Source: Roseisolibacter agri (GTDB lineage: Bacteria > Gemmatimonadota > Gemmatimonadetes > Gemmatimonadales > Gemmatimonadaceae). Taken from it: a stretch of 64,000 bases of DNA. Positions 38,044-46,977 of the stretch are shown piece by piece. The stretch is from contig NZ_BRXS01000010.1 in assembly GCF_030159095.1 (NCBI RefSeq), positions 40,424-104,423 on the forward strand. Direction: 5' to 3'. The notes beneath the pieces are model-generated. The model searched no databases and was not told the origin of the DNA. It worked only from the letters and a program-made list of their open reading frames with translations. The position numbers and the translations under genes were made by a program. Within the stretch, counting starts at the first letter, position 1, and each line of letters opens with the position of its first letter.

Positions 38044-38871
38044 GTGCTCCTTCGCTCGATCGCCGTCACGATCGCCCGCGTGCTGCCGCGCGGCGTGAAG
38101 CAGTGGGTCCACGGCCGCCGCTCGCTCGACCGGCTGGCGCGGCGCTCGTTCGCGTCGCTCTCCGGCGCCGGCTCCACGGCCGTGATCGCCGGCGGGCCGC
38201 TGGCGGGCGTCAAGCTCGTCACCGGCGAGCACGTCTCGCACGCCCACCTCAACGGCACCTACGAGGAGGACGTGCTGCGCGCGGTGGACCGCGAGGTGCG
38301 CGCGGGCGACGTCTGCTACGACCTCGGCGCGAGCATCGGCTACCTGTCGCTGCTGATGGCGCGCCGCGCCCGCCAGGTCTACGCCTTCGAGCCGGCCCCG
38401 CACGCGGCGGCCGAGATCCGCCGGCACTCGGCCGCCAACGGCTTCGCGCACATCGAGGTCGTCGGGCTCCCCGTCTCCGACCGGCCGCGCAACGTCACCT
38501 TCGCGCTCACCGACGTCGCCTACGGCTCGGCGATCGTGGACGGGAAGACGCAGTGGCCGACGCTCGACCTCACGGCGACGACGCTCGACCAGTTCGCGCA
38601 GGACCACGAGCTCCCCGACTTCGTGAAGATCGACGTCGAGGGCGAGGAGGGGCGCGTTCTCGAGGGCGCCCGCACGCTGCTGGAGCGCGGCACCATGACG
38701 TGGTGCATCGAGCTGCACAACGCCCCGGTGGCGCGGCACGTCCTGGAGCTGCTGGAAGCGCACGGCTACGTCGTCGAGACGCTCGACGGCCAGCGCTTCG
38801 CGGTGCACGGCGACGTCATCGCCGGCGACGTGCAGATCGTCGCCCGCGCGCCGCGCCGCCCGGCGGCCTAA
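38044..38871 (+). CDS. FkbM-family methyltransferase
   Basis: 275-residue SAM-dependent methyltransferase of the FkbM family. SAM motif I is VCYDLGASIGYLSLLMAR (about residue 95), with YAFEPAPHAAAEIRRH as motif II and PDFVKIDVEGEEGRVLEGA as the C-terminal signature. Such enzymes O-methylate sugars of capsule or lipopolysaccharide, or lipids. A GTG start was chosen; the frame runs upstream but only in a low-complexity stretch. A TACCTT box lies 70 bp before the start. It ends at a hairpin terminator convergent with the EVE gene. Confidence 0.85.
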   Translation: MLLRSIAVTIARVLPRGVKQWVHGRRSLDRLARRSFASLSGAGSTAVIAGGPLAGVKLVTGEHVSHAHLNGTYEEDVLRAVDREVRAGDVCYDLGASIGYLSLLMARRARQVYAFEPAPHAAAEIRRHSAANGFAHIEVVGLPVSDRPRNVTFALTDVAYGSAIVDGKTQWPTLDLTATTLDQFAQDHELPDFVKIDVEGEEGRVLEGARTLLERGTMTWCIELHNAPVARHVLELLEAHGYVVETLDGQRFAVHGDVIAGDVQIVARAPRRPAA

Positions 38872-38892
38872 CCCGGCGGGCATCGCACGAAG

Positions 38893-38924
38893 ACGGGGGC
38901 GGGCGCCGATGCGCCCGCCCCCGT
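38893..38924. terminator. Bidirectional hairpin terminator (FkbM / EVE)
   Basis: A 14-bp GC-rich stem (38893-38906 with 38911-38924) with 4-nt loop between two convergent genes. Confidence 0.65.
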
Positions 38925-38930
38925 GCCGTG

Positions 38931-39449
38931 TCAGCGCTTGGCGCGCTTCGGACGCCCGCCCGCCGCCGGCAGGCCGCCCAGCTCGCACACCACCGCCCAC
39001 TCCTCGGGCGTCACCGGCGTGATGCTCAACCGGTTGCCGCGCCGCAGGATGAGCATCTCCTCCAGCCCCGCCGCGCCGCGCAGCGCGTCGAGCGAGACGT
39101 AGTTGGGGAAGCGCGCCACCGCGCGCACGTCGACCATCAGCCAGGTCGGCTCGTCCGGGTCGCTCTTGGGGTCGAAGTGCTCGTGCGTCGCGTCGAACGC
39201 GGTGTGATCGGGATACGCGGCCAGCACGATCTCCACGATCCCCGCCACCCCCGCCGGCTCGGCGTTCGAGTGGTAGAAGAACGCCAGGTCGCCGACCCGC
39301 ATGTCGTCGCGCATGTAGTTGCGCGCCTGGTAGTTCCGGATGCCGTCCCAGTACGTCGTGCGGTCGGGCGCGGCGAGCAGGTGGTCGAAGCCGAAGCACT
39401 CGGGCTCCGACTTGAGAAGCCAGTGGCGGGGCGGTCGGGAGGCGGACAC
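38931..39449 (-). CDS. EVE-domain protein
   Basis: 172 residues almost wholly formed by an EVE domain (PUA/YTH-like fold that binds modified bases). The family signature is HWLLKSEPECFGFDHLL, followed by WDGIRNYQARNYMRDD, GDLAFFYHSNAEP and VAGIVEIV. The C-terminus is basic (PKRAKR). In other organisms such proteins recognise modified nucleotides or act near restriction systems, but nothing of that kind is beside it here. The GTG start is placed just before the domain and lacks a Shine-Dalgarno sequence; earlier in-frame starts are possible. Divergent from the NYN RNase gene. Confidence 0.85.
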   Translation of the reverse strand: MSASRPPRHWLLKSEPECFGFDHLLAAPDRTTYWDGIRNYQARNYMRDDMRVGDLAFFYHSNAEPAGVAGIVEIVLAAYPDHTAFDATHEHFDPKSDPDEPTWLMVDVRAVARFPNYVSLDALRGAAGLEEMLILRRGNRLSITPVTPEEWAVVCELGGLPAAGGRPKRAKR

Positions 39450-39588
39450 GGGCGGGCGTCGCGGACGGGGGGAACGCGGCGGGACGGGCGCCCCGCCGCC
39501 GACGCAACACGATGGTCGGGTCCGCCCATTTCCGGCACCCCGGCGCACCATTCGTCCGAGGTGCACGCGAATTGCCCGACAGCGCGGC

Positions 39589-40113
39589 ATGACCACGGCC
39601 CAGGCCGGACCCGCCGGAGCGGACGAGGCACCCGCTCCCCACACCGCGGACGCGCGCCCGCGCGCGCTCATCGACGGCTCGAACGTCGCGCACGCGACCG
39701 AGGGCGGCGCGCGCCTCGCCAACATCCTGCTCGTCCGCGACCGGCTGCTCGCGCAGGGCTTCGACCCGATCATCGTCGCCGACGCGGCGCTGCGCCACCA
39801 GATCGACGACGGCGTGCACTACGAGTCGCTGGTCGGCAGCGGCGAGATCCACCAGGCGCCCGCCGGCACCGACGCGGACTACTTCCTCCTCAGCTTCGCC
39901 AAGGAGCTCGACGCGTCGCTGGTGTCGAACGACCGCTTCCGCGACCGGAGCCGCCAGTTCGCGGCGGTGCGACGGCAGATCATCCGCTTCATGATCCTCG
40001 CCGACGAGGTCGTGTTCGAGCGGCGCACGGGGAAGCGCGGCGCGCATGCCCCCACCCCGGGCCGCGAGCGCGCGCAGGGCCGCTCGCGCGGCAGCCGCCC
40101 GTCGCGCGAGTAG
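39589..40113 (+). CDS. NYN-domain ribonuclease-like protein (Zc3h12a type)
   Basis: 174 residues with a PIN-like NYN domain. Acidic residues expected to hold the metal are seen in ALIDGSNVAHA, GTDADYFLLSFAKE and SLVSNDRFRDR, matching the RNase_Zc3h12a group. The C-terminus is a strongly basic, disordered tail (KRGAHAPTPGRERAQGRSRG) that could bind RNA. The start ATG at 39589 is followed by a low-complexity leader before ARPRALIDGS. The partner and substrate are unknown. Ends 12 bp before the convergent histidine kinase gene. Confidence 0.8.
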   Translation: MTTAQAGPAGADEAPAPHTADARPRALIDGSNVAHATEGGARLANILLVRDRLLAQGFDPIIVADAALRHQIDDGVHYESLVGSGEIHQAPAGTDADYFLLSFAKELDASLVSNDRFRDRSRQFAAVRRQIIRFMILADEVVFERRTGKRGAHAPTPGRERAQGRSRGSRPSRE

Positions 40114-40125
40114 CCGGCGCCCGCG

Positions 40126-41343
40126 CTAGACCAGCGGGGCGTGCGGCAGGTCGAGCACGAACTCGAACCGCGTCCCGCGCCCCACCTCGGAGTCCACCGA
40201 CAGCTCGCCGCCCATCGCGCGCACGAGCTTCTGGCAGATCGCCAGCCCCAGCCCCGCGCTCGAGAACGCGTAGTCGCGCGCCTCGGGGCGCTCGCGGAAC
40301 GTCTGGAACAGGTGCGCGAGCACGCGCGGCGGGATCCCGCGCCCCGTGTCGCGGATCGTGAACCGAACGCGCGAGCCGCGCTCCGCCGCGACGCGCAGCT
40401 CGACCTCGCCGGCGGGCGTGAACTTGAGCGCGTTGGTCACGAGGTTCAGGATCACGCGCTGGATCGCCGGCCCGTGCCCGGTGCGCGCGCCGGCCGGCGC
40501 CTCGCCGATCACCAGCGTCAGCCCCTTCTCCTCGGCGATGGGCTGCACGATGCCGCGCACCGCCTCCAGCAGCTGCGCCAGCGAGAAGGGCGCGGGCTCG
40601 CCGGCGGCCAGGCGGTCGCCGCCGCGCGCCAGCTCCATCACGTCGCCCACCAGCGCCGTCAGCCCGAACGCCGCGCCGTAGACGAGCCCCAGCTGCCGCT
40701 CCTGCGCCGCCGTGATCGGCCCGCCCTGCTCCGCGCGCAGCTGCTCCACCAGGAAGAGGATGGAGCCGAGCGGGGAGCGCATGTCGTGCGCGACCTCGAC
40801 CAGCAGCTCCAGCGCGCGCGCCCCCGAGAGCTGCTCGACGACCACGCGCGCGACGTCCGCACGCGCGGCGTCCTCCAGCCGCTCGCACGCCGCCAGCACC
40901 GCCACCAGCGCCCGCGGATCGGCGCTCGGCTCGCCGGCGGCCTCCTGCGTCACCGTCTGCTGCAGCAGCCGCGCGCGCAGCGCGCGCACGAGGTCCGTGA
41001 GCGACACGGACCAGGGCAGCTCGGGCGGCACCACCGCCCCACCCCCGGGACCGTCCTGCACCGCGCCGCGCAGCGCCACGCACAGCACGCGGAGCGCGTG
41101 GCGCACCGCGTTGTCCGGCCGGCGGTCGGCGCGCGCCGCGGTGCCGGGCGACGCCGTCCAGTGGTCGCTGACCCACGCCGCCGCGCGGTCCACCTCCTCC
41201 CACACGTCCACGCGCCGGCCGGCGGCCTCGCGGGGCGGCAGCAGCGGCGTGGCCCGCGTGGTGAGCGGGTGGAAGCTCTCCGGTTCGTCGGTCACGAGTC
41301 GGAGCGGAGGGACGAGGCGGGGCGGCTCGGCGCCGGTGCTCAT
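40126..41343 (-). CDS. Soluble sensor histidine kinase
   Basis: 405-residue kinase without membrane segments. The first 175 residues show no recognised domain but are helical, with WEEVDRAAAWVSDHW. HisKA is next with phospho-His H186 in LVEVAHDMRSPLGSIL, and the HATPase domain has N box VILNLVTNALKF, G1 IRDTGRGIPP and G2 SAGLGLAICQKLV. It lies 16 bp downstream of the sigma54-type response regulator on the same strand, so the pair should form a two-component system, probably controlling the divergent exopolysaccharide genes. Confidence 0.9.
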   Translation of the reverse strand: MSTGAEPPRLVPPLRLVTDEPESFHPLTTRATPLLPPREAAGRRVDVWEEVDRAAAWVSDHWTASPGTAARADRRPDNAVRHALRVLCVALRGAVQDGPGGGAVVPPELPWSVSLTDLVRALRARLLQQTVTQEAAGEPSADPRALVAVLAACERLEDAARADVARVVVEQLSGARALELLVEVAHDMRSPLGSILFLVEQLRAEQGGPITAAQERQLGLVYGAAFGLTALVGDVMELARGGDRLAAGEPAPFSLAQLLEAVRGIVQPIAEEKGLTLVIGEAPAGARTGHGPAIQRVILNLVTNALKFTPAGEVELRVAAERGSRVRFTIRDTGRGIPPRVLAHLFQTFRERPEARDYAFSSAGLGLAICQKLVRAMGGELSVDSEVGRGTRFEFVLDLPHAPLV

Positions 41344-41359
41344 CGCGCGGGTGCGCCGG

Positions 41360-42880
41360 TCAGTCGCCGAACGTGGCGAGCGCCGCGCCGGCGTCGTCGC
41401 GACGGATGTTGTGCTTCTCCAGCAGGCGGTAGAGCGTCGTGCGGTCGATGCTCGCCAGCCGCGCGGCCTTGGACATGTTGCCCGCCGCGCGCGCCGTCAG
41501 GCGCGTCAGGTACTCGCGCTCGAAGTGCGTGACCAGCTGCTCCTTGGCCGTGTGGAACGACTCGTTGAAGATCGTCGCGGGCAGGCCGGCCGTGCCGCCC
41601 TGCTCCATCGGCGCATCCTCGTAGATCGGGATGTCGTCCGGCGAGATCGGGCGCCCCGGCTCCGCGACCACCGTCACGTGCTCCATCACGTTCTGCAGCT
41701 CGCGCACGTTCCCCTTCCAGGGGCGCGTCTGCAGGAAGGCGATGCTCTCCTCCGTCAGCACCGGCAGCGGCGTGCCCGCCTTGCGGTGGCGGCTCCAGAA
41801 GCGCTGCAGGAAGTGGCGGGCGAGCAGCGCGATGTCCTCGGGCCGCTGGCGCAGCGCCGGCAGCCGGATGGGGACGACGCACAGGCGATAGAAGAGGTCC
41901 TCGCGCAGCAGCCCGCTCTGCACCGCCTCGCGCGGGTCGCGGTTGGTGGCGGAGACGAAGCGCACGTCGACCACCGCGTCCTGCTTCTCGCTGCCGACGC
42001 GGCGCACGACGCCGTCCTGCAGCACGCGCAGCAGCTTGGCCTGCAGCGGCATGGGCATCTCGCCCAGCTCGTCCAGGAAGAAGGTGCCGCCGTTGGCCAT
42101 CTCGAGGAGGCCCGGCTTGTCGCGATCCGCGCCGGTGAAGCTCCCCTTCTTGTGGCCGAACATCTCGCTCTCCAGCAGCGCGCCCGGGATGGCGGCGCAG
42201 TTCACCGGCACCAGCTTGCGGTTGGTGCGGCGGCTGTGGCGGTGGATGTACTGGGCGATGAGCTCCTTGCCGGTGCCGCTCTCGCCGAAGATCATCACCG
42301 AGGCATCGGTCGCGGCCACGCGCTTGGCCATCGCGATGGCCTGGCGGAACGCCGGCGACTCGCCGATCAGGATGTCGTCCTCCTCGGCGACCGCGGCGGC
42401 GGCGGGGGCCGCGGCGGCGGGCGACGAGTGGAGCGAGCGCGTCTCGCGAACCGTCACCGTCGAGCTGCCCGCGCGCGCGGCGTGCGCCGCGCGGCCCACC
42501 AGCACCTGCAGGTGCGACGCGGAGAACGGCTTGGGCAGGTAGTCCCAGGCCCCCGCGCGCAGCGCCTCGAGGCTGGAGGCGACCGTCGGGTTGCCGGTCA
42601 TCACGACGACCAGCGTCTCGCGGTCGGCCGAGCCGATCGCGCGCAGGACGTCCATCCCGCTGACCGGCGTCATGTAGAGGTCGACCAGCGCGATGTCGAA
42701 GTGCTGCCGCTGGGCGGCCTCGATCGCGTCCTCGCCCCGGGCGAACGTCACGACCTGGTGCCCATCGAGCTGAAGCACGTTGGCGCAACCCTCGCGTAGG
42801 GTGCGGTCGTCGTCGACGATCAGGATGCGCAGCTGCTGCTTGCGGTCCGGGTCGTCCGCACGGTCGGCGGGGTCGGTCAT
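41360..42880 (-). CDS. Sigma54-dependent response regulator (NtrC type)
   Basis: 506 residues. Receiver: D23/D24/D25 acidic group, phosphoacceptor D67 in ALVDLYMTP and K117 in LPKPFS. AAA+ domain: Walker A GESGTGKE at 199-206, sigma54-contacting loop GSFTGA at 246-251 (usual form is GAFTGA), Walker B FFLDELGEM with D270/E271. C-terminus: Fis-type helix-turn-helix AARLASIDRTTLYRLLEKHN. It should activate sigma54 promoters on phosphorylation. It is divergent from a Wzc-like kinase gene and joined with a histidine kinase, resembling the PrsK/PrsR pair of PEP-CTERM exopolysaccharide loci. The ATG follows a long stretch without a clear Shine-Dalgarno sequence. Confidence 0.92.
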   Translation of the reverse strand: MTDPADRADDPDRKQQLRILIVDDDRTLREGCANVLQLDGHQVVTFARGEDAIEAAQRQHFDIALVDLYMTPVSGMDVLRAIGSADRETLVVVMTGNPTVASSLEALRAGAWDYLPKPFSASHLQVLVGRAAHAARAGSSTVTVRETRSLHSSPAAAAPAAAAVAEEDDILIGESPAFRQAIAMAKRVAATDASVMIFGESGTGKELIAQYIHRHSRRTNRKLVPVNCAAIPGALLESEMFGHKKGSFTGADRDKPGLLEMANGGTFFLDELGEMPMPLQAKLLRVLQDGVVRRVGSEKQDAVVDVRFVSATNRDPREAVQSGLLREDLFYRLCVVPIRLPALRQRPEDIALLARHFLQRFWSRHRKAGTPLPVLTEESIAFLQTRPWKGNVRELQNVMEHVTVVAEPGRPISPDDIPIYEDAPMEQGGTAGLPATIFNESFHTAKEQLVTHFEREYLTRLTARAAGNMSKAARLASIDRTTLYRLLEKHNIRRDDAGAALATFGD

Positions 42881-43202
42881 GGCGCGGCGGGATTTTCGGA
42901 GGGGGAGCCCGGAACTCGCGCTCGACAGCGACGGCCTGGGGACGTAAACATAGAAGGCCGAGCCCGGGTGTGGCATGGATCGCACAGAGTTGTGTCGACC
43001 GCGCCACACGGAAACTTGAGCCGCCGCCCCGGAATCCCGGTGCGGCAGTCCGTCCCAGCTGCCGATACCTTAGGATCGCGTCCCGCACGCGCCCCCCGCC
43101 CGGCCCAGGCCGGCGGGTGTCCCGCGCGCGGGGTGCAACCGCCGCCAGTTCCCGCGGGTACCTTCCCGCTCGCGCTTCCGGATCCTCTTCGCGTCGTCAC
43201 CC
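42881..43202. other. Divergent regulatory region between response regulator and Wzc-like genes
   Basis: 322 bp without a supported gene. Two TACCTT boxes (43066-43071 and 43159-43164) could be -10 elements for the plus-strand gene. A TGGCAT sequence at 42971-42976 recalls a sigma54 -24 box, but no GC lies at the right spacing (see rejected items). Confidence 0.45.
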
Positions 43203-45638
43203 ATGTCCGCATCGCTCCCGCCGGCCCTTCCGTCCGGCCACGGCTCGGCGCTCGAGCCCTATGCCCACCCCCACACGCCGCCGGTCGTCTACCGGGGCGA
43301 CGCGGGCGAGGGCGACCAGTCGGGCGGCGGCGAGATCGGACGCGTCCTCTCGGCGCTCAACCGATTCAAGTGGCTCGTCCTGGCCGTGCTCGCGGTCGGC
43401 AGCGCCGGCGGCGTCATGGCGACGCGGCTGCTGACGCCCGAGTACCAGGTCCAGTCGACCATCCTGCTCACCGGCGCCCAGGGCGGCAGCTCGTCGCGCG
43501 GCCCGCTGCGCGACGACGCCCTCCTCGACGCGCAGGGCTGGCAGGACCTCCTGCGGTCGTACTCGATCGCCGACTCGGTGGTCATGCAGCTGGCGCTCTA
43601 CCTGGAGCCCAAGAAGGCCGCCGACTCGGTGGTCTTCCGCGGCTTCCAGCTGAACCGCGCCCGCTTCTACCCGGGCCAGTACACGCTCGAGATCTCGGGC
43701 CCGCGCTACACGCTCCGCGACAACATCGGCGTCATCAACGAGACGGGCGTCGTCGGCGACTCGATCGGCCGCAAGGCCGCGGGCTTCCTCTGGCGGCCGA
43801 CCAAGGCGGTCCTCGGCGACGACCGCACGATCGAGTTCCGCGTGCGCACGCCCCGTGAGACGTCCGTCGGCATCCTCCAGCGCCTGAACGTCGAGCTGGC
43901 CCAGGGCTCGAACCTGATCCTGCTCGGCCTCTCGGGGACGCCGCAGCAGAAGCCGGCCGAGACGCTGAACGCGTGGGGCGAGCAGTTCGTCCGCATCGCC
44001 GCCGACCTCAAGACGGCCCGCCTGTCGCAGTTCGTCCGCATCCTCACCGCCCAGCGCGCGGAGGCCGAGCAGCGCCTGCGCAACGCCGAGATGGCGCTGA
44101 CGCAGTTCCGCGTGAACACGGTCGCCCTCCCCTCCGAGGGGCTGGCCATGAAGCCGGGGCTGAGCGGCATCGCGATGCGCGAGCCGGTGTTCGACCAGTA
44201 CTTCAAGGACCGCTACGACCTGCAGACGGTGCAGCGCGACCGCGCGCAGCTCGACGCGGCGGCGGCGAAGGTCACGCCCACCGAGACGCCGATCGAGGCG
44301 CTGCTCGCCATCCCGTCGGTCGCGAGCGACCCAGGGGCGATGACGCTGCGCGAGTCGCTCAACGAGCTGGCGAAGAAGCAGGCGCAGTACCGCACGCTGA
44401 AGGAGCAGTTCACCGACTCGATGCGCGTCGTGAAGGACGCCCTCTACGGCATCCAGCTCCTGCAGTCCACGACGATCCCGCAGCAGCTGGCCGCCTACCG
44501 CGCCGAGCTGGCCAAGCGCGAGGCGACCATGCAGAGCACGATCGCGAAGGCGACGTCGGAGCTGCAGGGCATCCCGTCGCGCTCGATCCAGCAGGAGGCC
44601 TATCGCCGCGACCTGGACAACGCGACGCAGCTCTACGCCTCGCTGCAGGCCCGGTCGGCGGACGCCGAGCTGTCCGAGAAGAGCGCGATCCCGGACGTGC
44701 GCATCCTCGACCAGGCCGTGATGCCGCTGGAGCCGACCAAGAACACGGCGCCGCGCATCATCCTGATGGCGATCGCCGGCAGCCTGGGCCTGGGCGTCGG
44801 CCTCGCGTTCCTGCTGGACCGCCTGGACCGCCGCTTCCGCTACCCCACGCAGGCGACGCGCGACCTGGCGCTGCAGATCCTCGGCGTCGTGCCGGTGGTC
44901 GAGCAGGGCCGGCGCGCCTCGGCCGAGAAGGTGGCGAACGTCGTCGAGGCGTTCCGGTCGCTGCGCATGAACGTCCGCTACGCGTGCATGCCGAGCCAGA
45001 AGGTCACGCTGGCGATCACCAGCCCGGGGCCGGGCGACGGCAAGTCGCTCGTCGCCTCGAACCTGGCGCTCAGCTTCGCCGAGGGCGGCTGGCGCACGGT
45101 GCTGGTGGACGCGGACCTGCGGCGCGGCTTCCTCAACGAGACGTTCGAGCTGCCGGCGACGCCGGGGCTGATCGAGTACCTGGAGGGCACGAGCCCGCTG
45201 GACGACGTCCTGAACGCGACGCACCACGCGAACCTGACGGTGATCGCCGGCGGGACGCGGCACCGCCGCGCGCCCGAGCTGCTGGCCACGCCACGCATGC
45301 AGGAGCTGGTGGCGACGCTGGCCCGCAGCTTCGACGCGATCATCATCGACACGCCGCCGCTCGGCGCCGGCACGGACGCCTACGCGATCGCGACGGCCAC
45401 CACGAACGTCGCCATCGTGCTGCGCGGCGGCACGACCGACGTGAAGATGGCGAAGGCCAAGATGGAGACGCTGGACCGGCTCCCCGTCTCGGTCATCGGC
45501 GCCATCCTCAACGGCGTGCAGACGGACGACGGCATCTATCAGTACTACTCGTACGACCCGCACTACACGCTGGCGGCGGTCGAGGACCGCGAGGCGCCGG
45601 AAGAGGCGGAGGTGGCGCGGATCGGCGACGGCCGCTGA
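43203..45638 (+). CDS. wzc: Polysaccharide co-polymerase / tyrosine autokinase (Wzc-like)
   Basis: 811-residue inner-membrane protein controlling chain length and export. A Wzz domain follows the first membrane helix (about residues 57-75, FKWLVLAVLAVGSAGGVM), then a long periplasmic coiled coil, a second helix near 515-535 (APRIILMAIAGSLGLGVGLAF) and the cytoplasmic BY-kinase: Walker A SPGPGDGKS at 607-615 with K614, Walker A' VDADLRRG with D636 and D638, Walker B IIIDTPPLG. The C-terminal tyrosine cluster is Y779, Y781, Y782, Y784, Y788, the expected autophosphorylation sites. Start chosen at ATG 43203. A terminator follows. Confidence 0.93.
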   Translation: MSASLPPALPSGHGSALEPYAHPHTPPVVYRGDAGEGDQSGGGEIGRVLSALNRFKWLVLAVLAVGSAGGVMATRLLTPEYQVQSTILLTGAQGGSSSRGPLRDDALLDAQGWQDLLRSYSIADSVVMQLALYLEPKKAADSVVFRGFQLNRARFYPGQYTLEISGPRYTLRDNIGVINETGVVGDSIGRKAAGFLWRPTKAVLGDDRTIEFRVRTPRETSVGILQRLNVELAQGSNLILLGLSGTPQQKPAETLNAWGEQFVRIAADLKTARLSQFVRILTAQRAEAEQRLRNAEMALTQFRVNTVALPSEGLAMKPGLSGIAMREPVFDQYFKDRYDLQTVQRDRAQLDAAAAKVTPTETPIEALLAIPSVASDPGAMTLRESLNELAKKQAQYRTLKEQFTDSMRVVKDALYGIQLLQSTTIPQQLAAYRAELAKREATMQSTIAKATSELQGIPSRSIQQEAYRRDLDNATQLYASLQARSADAELSEKSAIPDVRILDQAVMPLEPTKNTAPRIILMAIAGSLGLGVGLAFLLDRLDRRFRYPTQATRDLALQILGVVPVVEQGRRASAEKVANVVEAFRSLRMNVRYACMPSQKVTLAITSPGPGDGKSLVASNLALSFAEGGWRTVLVDADLRRGFLNETFELPATPGLIEYLEGTSPLDDVLNATHHANLTVIAGGTRHRRAPELLATPRMQELVATLARSFDAIIIDTPPLGAGTDAYAIATATTNVAIVLRGGTTDVKMAKAKMETLDRLPVSVIGAILNGVQTDDGIYQYYSYDPHYTLAAVEDREAPEEAEVARIGDGR

Positions 45639-45660
45639 CCGCCGCCGACCGCCGCCGACC
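45631..45660 (+). repeat. Three 10-bp tandem repeats at the end of the Wzc-like gene
   Basis: GCCGCYGACC is repeated three times directly around and after the stop codon, with a fourth partial copy to 45665. Simple GC-rich repeat, no function evident. Confidence 0.75.
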
Positions 45661-45674
45661 GCCGCGAGACGAGG

Positions 45675-45706
45675 AGGGGCCCGACGGCAGCTGCCGTCGG
45701 GCCCCT
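45675..45706 (+). terminator. Intrinsic terminator after the Wzc-like gene
   Basis: 16 bases (45675-45690) and their exact complement (45691-45706) form a hairpin of at least 14 bp, followed within 8 bp by CTTTTG. Also usable for the convergent regulator gene. Confidence 0.8.
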
Positions 45707-45727
45707 CGTCCTTTTGCCTTCACGCCC

Positions 45728-46630
45728 TCAGCGCGCCGCGAGCTCCGGCGGCGCCGTGCGCTGCAGGGTCGCGACCGCGCGGCCGACGAGCGCGATCGCG
45801 TCGTCGGGGCCGGCGGGGGTGGGTTCCAGCGCCATGACGCTCGTGCGGACGCGCTCCGGCCCCGCCCCGTCCAGCGCGACGGCCAGCCGGTCGGCCAGCA
45901 CGCGCGCGCCCGCGGCGCCGGTGCGCGGCGCCAGCACCACGAACTGCGTCCGCCCCACGCGCCCGATGACGTCGGAGGCGCGGCCGCTCGCCAGCCAGGC
46001 CCCGCGGAGCCGCGCGGCCTCGTCGGCCTCCTCGGCGCGGCGCGTGGCGGCGTCGTCGGCCGGACCGGCGCTGGTGCCGGTGCCGATCGCGACGCACGCG
46101 AGCGGGGTCCCGCCGCGCGCCGCGTCCGCCCCCAGCTCGCGGGCGCGGCTGAGCAGCCCGCGCAGGTTGTAGACGGGCGCCTCGCGGTCGAGGAGGCTGG
46201 CCCGCTCCAGGCGGTCGGCGTAGCGCTTGGCCGCCAGCCACGCGTCCAGGCGGAGCCGGAGCAGCGGTGCGTCCACGGGCAGCTCCACGACGTCCCACGC
46301 GCCGCCGGCGAGGGCCGCCAGCCGGTCGTCGCGGCTCAGCGGGTCGGCGGAGAAGGCGACGACGGGCGTGGCGGGCGTGATCGCGCCGGCCTCGCGCAAC
46401 GCGCGGCCGACGCGCTGGCGGCCGGCCAGGCGCGCCTCGAGCCAGGCGTCCACGAAGACGACGTCCGGGTTGGTGGCATCGGCGACGTGGAGCGCCTGCT
46501 CGAGCGACGCGGCGCGGCCGACGGCGTATCCCCACCCGGAGGCAACGGCGCCGAGGGCGAGGGCGAGCCAGTCGTGGTCGCTGACGAGCAGGACCGACGG
46601 CGGGCGCTCGTCGGCCAGGGCGTTCGACAT
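45728..46630 (-). CDS. Degenerate receiver / GGDEF-like regulator
   Basis: 300 residues. The first 125 form a receiver-like fold (SVLLVSDHDWLALALG, VVFVDAWLEARLAG with the phosphoacceptor-position Asp) but the partner residues are changed: the acidic pair reads SDHD and the lysine site reads VELPVD. The second half looks like a GGDEF domain that has lost its signature: the expected site reads IGRVGRTQFVVLAP. So a c-di-GMP synthase activity is unlikely; it could be a decoy or protein-interaction regulator. It sits inside the exopolysaccharide locus, opposite to its neighbours. The start lacks a Shine-Dalgarno sequence. Confidence 0.7.
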   Translation of the reverse strand: MSNALADERPPSVLLVSDHDWLALALGAVASGWGYAVGRAASLEQALHVADATNPDVVFVDAWLEARLAGRQRVGRALREAGAITPATPVVAFSADPLSRDDRLAALAGGAWDVVELPVDAPLLRLRLDAWLAAKRYADRLERASLLDREAPVYNLRGLLSRARELGADAARGGTPLACVAIGTGTSAGPADDAATRRAEEADEAARLRGAWLASGRASDVIGRVGRTQFVVLAPRTGAAGARVLADRLAVALDGAGPERVRTSVMALEPTPAGPDDAIALVGRAVATLQRTAPPELAAR

Positions 46631-46977
46631 GAAGGGAGGAGGGCGGGAAATACGGACGACGCTGCTGGTACGCCCTTCGCAAGGATCGCCGCAGCGGGTT
46701 CCCTCCGATCCGCCGCCGCTCGGCCGACCGGCCACCGCGGCGCGTAGTCCCATGCCCTGAAAGCAGTTGCGCCCGCTCCGGCGCCCCGGTGCTTCAGGAA
46801 TGGGCCAAAGGTGCCGATTACACGATGTTGAAGGCATGCATGAGCATCTGTAGTATAGGCTCGACAGAGTCCCGGCCCGCTGGCGCCGTATCCACAGTGG
46901 CCGGCGAGTCGTCGTCGTCCCGTCTGCCGGCCGCCCGGTCGCGCCTCGTGACCGGGAGCTCCGCCTCACCCCCGCAC
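46631..46977. other. Divergent intergenic region between regulator and exporter genes
   Basis: 347 bp without a supported gene. It is noticeably less GC-rich around 46800-46865 and holds the best-looking promoter of the window (see 46828-46856). The frame of the exporter gene is open through part of it, but that reading has no family match. Confidence 0.5.
46828..46856 (+). promoter_or_regulatory. Promoter-like site for the Wza-like exporter gene
   Basis: TTGAAG (46828-46833), 17-bp spacer, TAGTAT (46851-46856), about 120 bp before the gene start, in a locally AT-richer stretch. Confidence 0.5.

Noticed and set aside
42971..42985. Possible sigma54 promoter (TGGCAT...GC) before the Wzc-like gene
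   Set aside because: The -24 GG and the following GC are two bases too close together and the TTGC element is missing; not acceptable as a -24/-12 promoter.
45631..45665. Tandem GCCGCYGACC repeats considered as the start of a CRISPR-like array
   Set aside because: Units of 10 bp directly adjoining without spacers; simple tandem repeat only.
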